Positions 1 through 5,683 of a stretch of DNA of 6,790 nucleotides are shown one piece after another (the stretch's first letter is position 1; every line of letters begins with the position of its first letter). A program made the translations under genes and the position numbers. The notes below the pieces were generated by a model that worked only from the letters and a program-made list of their open reading frames with translations, searched no databases and had not been told where the DNA came from. Source of the stretch: an uncultured Rubritalea sp. (GTDB lineage Bacteria; Verrucomicrobiota; Verrucomicrobiia; Verrucomicrobiales; Akkermansiaceae); NCBI GenBank assembly GCA_937951395.1, contig CALFBV010000138.1, forward strand, positions 1 to 6,790. The letters run 5' to 3'.

Positions 1-441
1 TTGCTTGAAGGCGATGAAGGTGAGACAGGTAATGATGAATACGAGTTGTAAGGTAGTTTTCCATTTACCCAGTCTATCTGCCGCGATGACGACTCCTTGC
101 TCCACGGCAATTTGACGAATCCCAGTGACCATAAATTCTCTACCGATGATCGCACAGGTGACCCATACTGGGCAGAGACCTTTTGAATTGAGATTAGAGC
201 TGAGATAGATGAATCCTGCGGCTACTAAAATTTTATCCGCTAGGGGGTCGAGCAGTTTTCCGAGTGAGGTGACGAGGTTGAGCTTACGCGCAAAGTAGCC
301 ATCGAACCAATCTGAGGCGGCAGCGATGCTAAAACTGACGAGTGCAAGCATGTTCGCCCATGGCTTTTGCATGGTGATAGCGGCGATGAAAATGGCAGTA
401 AGAACTAGCCTAAAGAGGGTAATGGAGTTTGGAATATTCAC
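1..441 (-). CDS. pgsA: CDP-diacylglycerol-glycerol-3-phosphate 3-phosphatidyltransferase (PgsA), 3' end cut by window
   Basis: Integral membrane enzyme that condenses CDP-diacylglycerol with glycerol-3-phosphate to give phosphatidylglycerophosphate, the committed step to phosphatidylglycerol and cardiolipin. The first 147 residues are visible. They carry the complete CDP-alcohol phosphatidyltransferase signature: D44, D47-G48, A51-R52, G61, D65 and D69, in a stretch starting DWFDGYFAR and ending LLDPLADK. The N-terminus MNIPNSITLFR is typical of PgsA, and hydrophobic segments flank the motif (about residues 12-23 and 30-42). The start is the GTG at 439-441: the frame is closed upstream by a stop at 475-477 and holds no ATG between. 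No clear ribosome binding site precedes it. The frame is still open at position 1; PgsA is usually about 180-200 residues, so roughly 35-50 C-terminal residues lie outside. Divergent from gnd. Confidence 0.93.
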   Translation of the reverse strand, partial: MNIPNSITLFRLVLTAIFIAAITMQKPWANMLALVSFSIAAASDWFDGYFARKLNLVTSLGKLLDPLADKILVAAGFIYLSSNLNSKGLCPVWVTCAIIGREFMVTGIRQIAVEQGVVIAADRLGKWKTTLQLVFIITCLTFIAFKQ

Positions 442-490
442 GTGATCTGCAAGTAGTGTGCATAAAGTATGACATTACGGCAACTTCTCG

Positions 491-518
491 TTGCGTATGA
501 ATGAACTTTGTTGATAAT
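491..518 (+). promoter_or_regulatory. candidate sigma70-type promoter for gnd
   Basis: A -10-like GATAAT (513-518, five of six matches to TATAAT) lies 16 bases after a weak -35-like TTGCGT (491-496, three of six matches). This is about 48 bases before the gnd start, inside the 125-base gap between divergent pgsA and gnd. A small inverted repeat, GCAAC (480-484) and GTTGC (490-494), overlaps the -35 element and could be an operator or chance. This is consensus matching by eye only, and the organism's own promoter consensus is unknown. Confidence 0.35.
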
Positions 519-566
519 GCCGCCACAGAACAAGCATAAATCAATCTTTTTCAACCACTAAAAATT

Positions 567-2009
567 ATGAGTAACACTAAGAAAAGCGACTTCGGTCTAA
601 TCGGTCTAGCTGTAATGGGCCAAAACCTCGTCCTTAACGTCGAGAGCAGAGGCTTCCAAGTTTCCGTTTATAACCGCACTACTTCTGTGATGGATGAATT
701 CATCGCAGAAAATCCAGGCAAAAACCTCGTAGGAGAAGAGACTCTCGAAGGTTTCGTAAATAGCCTAGCGACTCCACGCAAGATCCAGATCATGGTGAAG
801 GCTGGTGGTCCAGTGGATGCAGTGATCGAGTCACTCATCCCGCTTCTAGATCCTGATGACATCATCATTGATGGTGGAAACACGCTCTATACAGATACTG
901 AGCGCCGTGAGAAGTATCTCTCAGAAAAAGGCTTCCGTTTCATCGGAGCTGGAGTTTCTGGTGGTGAAGAGGGTGCGCTTAAGGGACCATCCATCATGCC
1001 TGGAGGTCCAGAAAGTACATGGGAAGTCATGCAGCCTATCTTCGAGGCTATCTCTGCGAAAGTAGATGGTGATCCATGCGTGATCCACATTGGTGAGGGA
1101 GGCGCAGGTCACTTCGTGAAGATGGTTCACAATGGAATCGAATACGGAGACATGCAGCTTATCTGTGAAGCTTACAATATTTTCAAGGCCGCAGGATTCA
1201 GTAATGAAGAACTAGCTGAGATATTCGCAGACTGGAATGACGGAGATCTAGAATCATTCCTCATCGAGATTACTGCCAATATCTTCAAGCAAAAAGACCC
1301 TGAGACAGGAAAAGACATCGTAGATCTCATCGTGGACAAGGCTGGCCAAAAAGGCACAGGTCGCTGGACAGTGATGGGCTCAGTAGAGCAGGCAGTTCCG
1401 TTTTCTACCATCGCAGGATCAGTGGAAGCGCGTATCCTCTCATCACTGAGAAATCAGCGTAAAGTAGCATCTGGCATCTTAAAAGGACCTAGCAACTGGA
1501 GCTTCGAGCTCGATGGGCTCAGTAAAGCAGACCTCGTGAAAAAGGTTCGTAATGCACTCTATGCATCTAAGATCGTTTCCTATGCACAGGGACTAGACCT
1601 CATCGCTAAAGTGGGTGAAGATAAGGGCTGGGATCTTGATCTTGGCGCTATTGCTAGTATCTGGAGAGGTGGCTGTATCATCCGTGCACGTTTCCTCAAT
1701 CACATCACAGAAGCCTACACAGCAAATGCAAAACTAACTAACTTGATGCTCGCACCATTCTTCACAGAAATCCTTAACTCAGGTCAGCAGGACTGGAGAG
1801 AAGTAGTGGCGATAGCAGCAGTGAATGGCATCCCAGTTCCATCATTCGGTGGATCACTCAGCTACTATGATGCCTACCGCGCGGAGAGACTCCCTGCGAA
1901 CTTGCTCCAAGCTCAGCGTGACTTCTTCGGTGCTCATACCTATGAGCGCACTGATAAGCCAGAAGGCGAGTTCTTCCACACTGAAGACTGGCCAGATTTG
2001 ATCTCATAA
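567..2009 (+). CDS. gnd: 6-phosphogluconate dehydrogenase, decarboxylating (NADP-dependent)
   Basis: Cytosolic enzyme of the oxidative pentose phosphate pathway: it oxidises and decarboxylates 6-phosphogluconate to ribulose-5-phosphate and CO2, normally making NADPH. The 480 residues match the full family length (about 470-480). The N-terminal Rossmann domain has GLIGLAVMG (10-18). R37-T38 in YNRT sits where NADP 2'-phosphate is held in the family. The substrate signature GAGVSGGEEGALKGPS is at 127-142. The catalytic motif GHFVKMVHNGIEYGD spans 181-195, with the conserved Lys (K185) and Glu (E192). The all-helical C-terminal domain includes DKAGQKGTGRWT (257-268) and the closing RLPANLLQAQRDFFGAHTYE (441-460), which reaches the partner active site in the homodimer. 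The ATG at 567 has no Shine-Dalgarno sequence but follows an A-rich stretch. It is transcribed alone, divergent from pgsA and convergent with selO. No truncation or missing catalytic residue was seen. Confidence 0.97.
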   Translation: MSNTKKSDFGLIGLAVMGQNLVLNVESRGFQVSVYNRTTSVMDEFIAENPGKNLVGEETLEGFVNSLATPRKIQIMVKAGGPVDAVIESLIPLLDPDDIIIDGGNTLYTDTERREKYLSEKGFRFIGAGVSGGEEGALKGPSIMPGGPESTWEVMQPIFEAISAKVDGDPCVIHIGEGGAGHFVKMVHNGIEYGDMQLICEAYNIFKAAGFSNEELAEIFADWNDGDLESFLIEITANIFKQKDPETGKDIVDLIVDKAGQKGTGRWTVMGSVEQAVPFSTIAGSVEARILSSLRNQRKVASGILKGPSNWSFELDGLSKADLVKKVRNALYASKIVSYAQGLDLIAKVGEDKGWDLDLGAIASIWRGGCIIRARFLNHITEAYTANAKLTNLMLAPFFTEILNSGQQDWREVVAIAAVNGIPVPSFGGSLSYYDAYRAERLPANLLQAQRDFFGAHTYERTDKPEGEFFHTEDWPDLIS

Positions 2010-2149
2010 TCATTTGCGGTGATCGTCATTGGAAGTATTGTTCTAAGGATCCTAAGACTGGGATTCTAGAACTAGGATGTGTTCACTACAAACGACGTCG
2101 ATAAAGCCACAGGTAAACTGAAAGTGGCATACACCGAGAAACTGGGACT

Positions 2150-3595
2150 CTAAGTTCCACAAAACGTCTGCGTTACTCGTTCCTCTGGTAGTGGTGCGAG
2201 TTCTAAGTCTTCATGTTCTGGATTCTCTGTGAAAGGATGCTTCCAAGCTTCATGGAGACGATGAAACAGAGTGAAGTCTCCCTTGTAGGCCTGCTGGATA
2301 GCAGCCTCGACTTGGTGATTCCTAGGAATGGTAATTGGGTTGACCTGTTGCATGGTGGTAATTAGATCATCATCCAGAAGTGTGATCCATTCATCTATCC
2401 ACTTAAGGCAAGCTTCGGCATCGATAAATAGTTCTACAAGTTTAGACGCCTCAGTGTCTTTGTTTGCCAACTGAGTAAGCCTTCTGAAAAATAATGTGTA
2501 GTCTACCTGTTGATCAGCTAATAAACTTAACGTTCCTTGGATGAACTCAATGGGAGCATCTTCTGTTAGAGAGAGTTTCGATTTGTAGTGAAGATGATAT
2601 AAGTTGATAAATTGCTTCGAGTAAGAATTTAACGCAGCCTCCGCTAGCTTCATTGCTGTATCAGGCTCAGGATCGAGTAATGGAAGTAAAGTTTCAGCAA
2701 AGCGAGTGAGGTTCCAGTGCGCGATAGATCCTTGATTTCCCCAAGAGTAGCGAGCATCGCGGTCTATCGCACTGAACACGCAGTTGGGGTGAAAGTCATC
2801 CATGAAAGCGCACGGTCCGTAGTCTATCGTCTCACCAGAGATCGCGAAGTTGTCAGTATTCATTACGCCATGAATGAAGCCTATGGACATCCAGTGAGCA
2901 ATCAGTTGAGCCTGAGCACTGATGACTTCCTCTAACAGTGTGAGAGCAGGGGACAGTGAGGTTTCTGCATGAGGGAAATGTCTGTTGAGCGCGAAATCAA
3001 CCAATGTTTTGATCGCCTCAGTATCATTCCTGGTGGCAAAATACTGAAACGTGCCTACCCGCAAATGACTAGAGGCCACACGAGTAAAAATACCACCATC
3101 TATACGCTCCTCGCGAATCACTTTTTCACCAGTAGTCACCGCAGCCAGTGCCCGGGTAGTTGGAACTCCTAGTGCAAACATCGCCTCGCACATGAGATAC
3201 TCGCGGATCACTGGACCGAGAGCAGATTTGCCATCACCACCTCTAGAGAACGGTGTTCTTCCAGAGCCCTTAAGTTGAATGTCTTTTCGCTCGCCATTTG
3301 CATGAATGACCTCACCTAACAGAATAGCTCTGCCATCGCCAAGTTGCGGGGAAAATCCACCAAACTGATGCCCCGCATAAGCCTGAGCTAATGGCTCAGA
3401 TCCTTCTGCGACTGTATTCCCAGAAATCACTGCCAAGCCAGCATCAGATCTTAGCCACTCAGGCTCAATGCCTAGTTCAGTAGCCAAAGAATTGTTCACA
3501 GTAATGAGAGTAGGAGCAGGAACTTGAGCAGGATCAGCTCTCTCATAAAAATGGTCTGGAAGTTTAGAGTAACTGTTATCAAATGGTATTCTCAT
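2150..3595 (-). CDS. selO: protein adenylyltransferase SelO (YdiU family)
   Basis: Pseudokinase-fold enzyme that transfers AMP from ATP to hydroxyl side chains of proteins, linked in E. coli and yeast to redox homeostasis. From the ATG at 3593-3595 it has 481 residues, against about 478 for E. coli YdiU. Family motifs in order: AGHQFG (74-79), QLGDGRA (84-90), LKGSGRTPFSRGGDG with the nucleotide Lys K109 (108-122), the helix-C Glu E137, R172 and R179 that hold the flipped ATP, HGVMNTDN with D248 and N249 (242-249), and IDYGP with metal-binding D258 (257-261). C272 and C479, third from the C-terminus (FCGT), match the E. coli disulfide pair. A longer in-frame start at 3670 would add 25 residues lying wholly over the upstream gene and unlike the family, so I reject it. 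The chosen ATG lies one base after the upstream stop (TAA-T-ATG), implying translational coupling. The stop is TAG; no terminator is evident downstream. Confidence 0.95.
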   Translation of the reverse strand: MRIPFDNSYSKLPDHFYERADPAQVPAPTLITVNNSLATELGIEPEWLRSDAGLAVISGNTVAEGSEPLAQAYAGHQFGGFSPQLGDGRAILLGEVIHANGERKDIQLKGSGRTPFSRGGDGKSALGPVIREYLMCEAMFALGVPTTRALAAVTTGEKVIREERIDGGIFTRVASSHLRVGTFQYFATRNDTEAIKTLVDFALNRHFPHAETSLSPALTLLEEVISAQAQLIAHWMSIGFIHGVMNTDNFAISGETIDYGPCAFMDDFHPNCVFSAIDRDARYSWGNQGSIAHWNLTRFAETLLPLLDPEPDTAMKLAEAALNSYSKQFINLYHLHYKSKLSLTEDAPIEFIQGTLSLLADQQVDYTLFFRRLTQLANKDTEASKLVELFIDAEACLKWIDEWITLLDDDLITTMQQVNPITIPRNHQVEAAIQQAYKGDFTLFHRLHEAWKHPFTENPEHEDLELAPLPEERVTQTFCGT

Positions 3596-3596
3596 A

Positions 3597-4058
3597 TTAG
3601 GTGTAGTGAAGTTCACAAGCATGCGCAGAGAATCCAGCACCGAAGCCACACATCCAGATAGACGTTTCATCTGTGGCTTGATTTAGAAGCATCTCTAGAG
3701 CGATCATCACGCTTGGGCTGCTGAGATTTCCGTATTTTCTCATGACTTCTCTCGCATAGGTAAGGGTTTCGATTTTAAGTGAGGATTCAAGTGCTGCTAT
3801 GACATCTCTTCCTCCTCCATGCGTTACTATGGCATCAGTGCCGTCACTGCGTTGTGCATATAATTTTTTCACGACGCCAGCAGCTAGAGAGGGGACATTT
3901 TTACCTAACTGATTTCTGAGTTTGCCTGCGGCATTCGTAAACCTGATCATCTCTCTATTTTCTGGAATAATGGTCACGCTCACGCCATGCTTTCTCAAGT
4001 AGCAGCCAAGAGCGAGTCCGGATAAACCGCCGCCTATGATTGTGATGGATCTCTTCAT
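3597..4058 (-). CDS. chimeric ORF: FAD-oxidoreductase N-terminus fused to C-terminal third of a type III polyketide synthase (probable deletion remnant)
   Basis: The 153-residue frame joins pieces of two unrelated families. Residues 1-31 form a Rossmann beta-alpha-beta unit with the dinucleotide motif GGGLSG (9-14), as at the N-terminus of FAD-dependent oxidoreductases, which usually run to about 350-450 residues. From about residue 34 onward it reads as the C-terminal part of a chalcone/stilbene synthase-like type III PKS: the region around VPSLAAG (55-61), H80 in THGGG (catalytic His), N111 in YGNLSSPSV (catalytic Asn) and the closing GFGAGFSAH (138-146). The Cys nucleophile and the whole N-terminal thiolase half are absent, as is the rest of the flavoprotein. 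Neither activity is therefore expected. The likely fusion point maps to about 3950-3968. Its ATG overlaps the methyltransferase stop as ATGA, with a weak AGG upstream; selO follows after one base. Best explained as an in-frame deletion across adjacent flavoprotein and PKS genes. An assembly join error is the main alternative. The ORF is certain; whether a stable protein results is not. Confidence 0.75.
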   Translation of the reverse strand: MKRSITIIGGGLSGLALGCYLRKHGVSVTIIPENREMIRFTNAAGKLRNQLGKNVPSLAAGVVKKLYAQRSDGTDAIVTHGGGRDVIAALESSLKIETLTYAREVMRKYGNLSSPSVMIALEMLLNQATDETSIWMCGFGAGFSAHACELHYT

Positions 4059-4684
4059 TTTACCTGTCTCGCGATGGAGCGGATGCCTCCTAGTCCAGCA
4101 CGCTCGTCCCAGTGCCAGTCAACATCGATTAGGCCTGCTAACTCACCGAATCGAAATCCAGCCTCGATGCTAACCATCATGTCATGTCTAGTGACGTGAT
4201 TTACAAAAGGGAATAGAGGGTAGCCTAGTAGCTTGCTGAACCAGTAGCGGTGAGGCTCAGCCATGATGATGGCGCGGCATTTAGAAACTTTCTTACTCAA
4301 CTGCCATAGGCCTTCATTATCTAGGTGATGGATGAATAGGTTAGCGACGACGATGGCGTCTTTATCGAAACAATCACTTAGAAAAACGTCCTCAGATTTC
4401 CAGTCCACATCTTTGTGCACACGAGAAGGGCGCTCTAACAGATCAATGGCAATCACTTCTGCATTAGGAAATTTCTCCTTAATCTTAGAGCACAAATGTC
4501 CGTCTCCAGCACCTATTTCGACCACTTTACGAATATCCCCCAGCTCATCTAATTGCCCAAGAATCCATGTCTCGCCCTGCATGAACCAATTGATCAACCT
4601 AAGATCTTTCCGGCTACGGATCGCTGCTGGATCATTAGCATCCAAGCTATCCAAAATTTCAGGTTTTACTTCTCGTTCTATCAT
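4055..4684 (-). CDS. class I SAM-dependent methyltransferase, type III PKS-associated type
   Basis: Predicted soluble methyltransferase of 209 residues that would use S-adenosylmethionine; the acceptor is unknown. It has the class I Rossmann motifs: motif I VVEIGAGDG (54-62), an acidic residue closing beta 2 (D81 in VIAIDLL), and the beta 4 segment ANLFIHHL (114-121). The N-terminal SRKDLRLINWFM (24-35) and later EPHRYW (143-148) and VTRHDMMVSIEAGFR (164-178) resemble, from memory, methyltransferases found beside bacterial type III PKS and FAD-oxidoreductase genes. That agrees with the chimeric gene it overlaps by ATGA, so a small-molecule (polyketide) substrate is inferred. I prefer the ATG at 4682-4684, since family similarity starts near there and AGAGG lies 13 bases upstream. 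A TTG at 4718-4720, preceded by an A-rich stretch, would add 12 residues. An AT-rich block with TATAAA on the minus strand (4784-4789) could hold the promoter, but no good -35 is visible. Confidence 0.82.
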   Translation of the reverse strand: MIEREVKPEILDSLDANDPAAIRSRKDLRLINWFMQGETWILGQLDELGDIRKVVEIGAGDGHLCSKIKEKFPNAEVIAIDLLERPSRVHKDVDWKSEDVFLSDCFDKDAIVVANLFIHHLDNEGLWQLSKKVSKCRAIIMAEPHRYWFSKLLGYPLFPFVNHVTRHDMMVSIEAGFRFGELAGLIDVDWHWDERAGLGGIRSIARQVK

Positions 4685-4826
4685 CTGCAAAAACTTACCT
4701 CTAATAGTTCCAGAGTTCAATTTTTGATTTTTTGAGACAATGAAGGAGGCCTGGTTGCATTACTAAGAGATAGCCCTCTGAATTTTATAAATAAGCTATT
4801 TGGTTTATTAGTATTCTGGAAACAGT

Positions 4827-4862
4827 AAAAAAATACCTAGCCTCAGTGATGAGACTAGGTAT
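4827..4862 (-). terminator. intrinsic (rho-independent) terminator of the pgk-tpiA operon
   Basis: Read on the minus strand, a 13-pair stem (arms 4862-4850 and 4845-4833, one G-U wobble, all other pairs Watson-Crick) closes a four-base UCAC loop and is followed directly by seven U residues (4833-4827). It begins 21 bases after the tpiA stop codon. There is no T-run on the plus strand after the hairpin, so it should act only on minus-strand transcripts. It separates pgk-tpiA from the methyltransferase-selO operon, which therefore needs its own promoter within about 4690-4830. Confidence 0.92.
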
Positions 4863-4883
4863 GAAATTAGATCTAACGGGTAA

Positions 4884-5648
4884 TTAAGCTACTGCGTTTC
4901 TGATTAACTCTAGGAATGAGTCTGCTTCGAGTGCTGCTCCTCCTACGAGTGCTCCATCGATGTCTGGCTGACCGAGTAGCTCTGCTGAGTTAGCGCCTTT
5001 TACTGATCCACCGTATTGGATTCTAACAGCTGCTGCGGCGTCTGCTCCGTAGAGTCCTTCTACTACTGAGCGACAGAACTTGTGTGTGTCTTGTGCTTGC
5101 TCGGCTGTGGCTGTTACGCCGGTGCCGATCGCCCAGACTGGCTCGTAGGCGATGACTACGTTTGAGATGTCGCTAATGCCTTCGAGTCCTTCTTTGATCT
5201 GTGATCCGAGAACTGTTTCAAGTTGTCCGCCTTCACGCTCAGCGAGAGTCTCACCGATGCAGAATAGGGGAGTGATGTCAGCAGCGAGTGCTTTCTTCAG
5301 CTTAGCGTTGATCTGTGCATTTGTCTCACCGTAGATGCTGCGGCGCTCTGAGTGACCGATGATCACGTAGTTGACGAATAGTTCCTTGAGCATGTCTGTA
5401 CTGGTCTCGCCAGTGAATGCACCATTGTCATTTTCTGACACGGTCTGTGCGGCTAGGCCTACAGATGGGTTGATGTCGTTGATGAGTGCGGATGCTGTTG
5501 GGATGCTTAGGTTATTAGGTGCGATGACTAGGTCTGCCTGGTCTGCGAGCTCACTGGCTGCTCCGAGGAATGCTTCTAGAAATGCTTCTGCTTCTGCTGG
5601 ACCTTTGTTCATTTTCCAGTTGGCTGCGATGATTAGTTTGCGTGACAT
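4884..5648 (-). CDS. tpiA: triosephosphate isomerase
   Basis: Cytosolic TIM-barrel enzyme that interconverts dihydroxyacetone phosphate and glyceraldehyde-3-phosphate in glycolysis and gluconeogenesis. The 254 residues are full length (usual about 250). The N-terminus has AANWKMNKG, giving the substrate residues N10 and K12. The catalytic His is H99 in IIGHSERR (96-103). The catalytic Glu is E169 in AYEPVWAIGTG (167-177), which leads into flexible loop 6. The phosphate-binding YGGSVKG (212-218) and GALVGGAAL (232-240) complete the site. The start is the ATG at 5646-5648, followed at once by the canonical SRKLIIAANWKMN. It has no Shine-Dalgarno sequence but an A-rich run immediately before. 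It lies 35 bases after pgk on the same strand, so co-transcription is expected, ending at the hairpin just downstream. Confidence 0.97.
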   Translation of the reverse strand: MSRKLIIAANWKMNKGPAEAEAFLEAFLGAASELADQADLVIAPNNLSIPTASALINDINPSVGLAAQTVSENDNGAFTGETSTDMLKELFVNYVIIGHSERRSIYGETNAQINAKLKKALAADITPLFCIGETLAEREGGQLETVLGSQIKEGLEGISDISNVVIAYEPVWAIGTGVTATAEQAQDTHKFCRSVVEGLYGADAAAAVRIQYGGSVKGANSAELLGQPDIDGALVGGAALEADSFLELIRNAVA

Positions 5649-5683
5649 ATTTTTGTGTAGTTATTGTTGTTTGTTAGTTAAAT

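Noticed and set aside
2040..2128. Inverted repeats GTTCTA/TAGAAC (2040-2072) and GCCAC/GTGGC (2106-2128) in the gnd-selO convergent gap, considered as terminators.
   Set aside because: Stems are only five or six base pairs with long loops, and no T-run follows on either strand. I see no convincing terminator in this gap.
2079..2153. 24-codon plus-strand frame starting with GTG, overlapping the selO stop by four bases.
   Set aside because: The composition looks protein-like and could be a vestige, but it is too short, has no family I recognise, and is preceded in frame by a stop at 2073-2075. It is not supportable as a gene.
3596..3670. N-terminal extension of selO to the ATG at 3670.
   Set aside because: The added 25 residues lie entirely over the end of the upstream frame and do not resemble SelO. 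The ATG at 3595 gives the usual family length and N-terminus.
4743..4765. Strong AAGGAGG followed by a TTG on the plus strand.
   Set aside because: The TTG frame stops after three codons, and no plus-strand gene follows. It is chance within an intergenic region.
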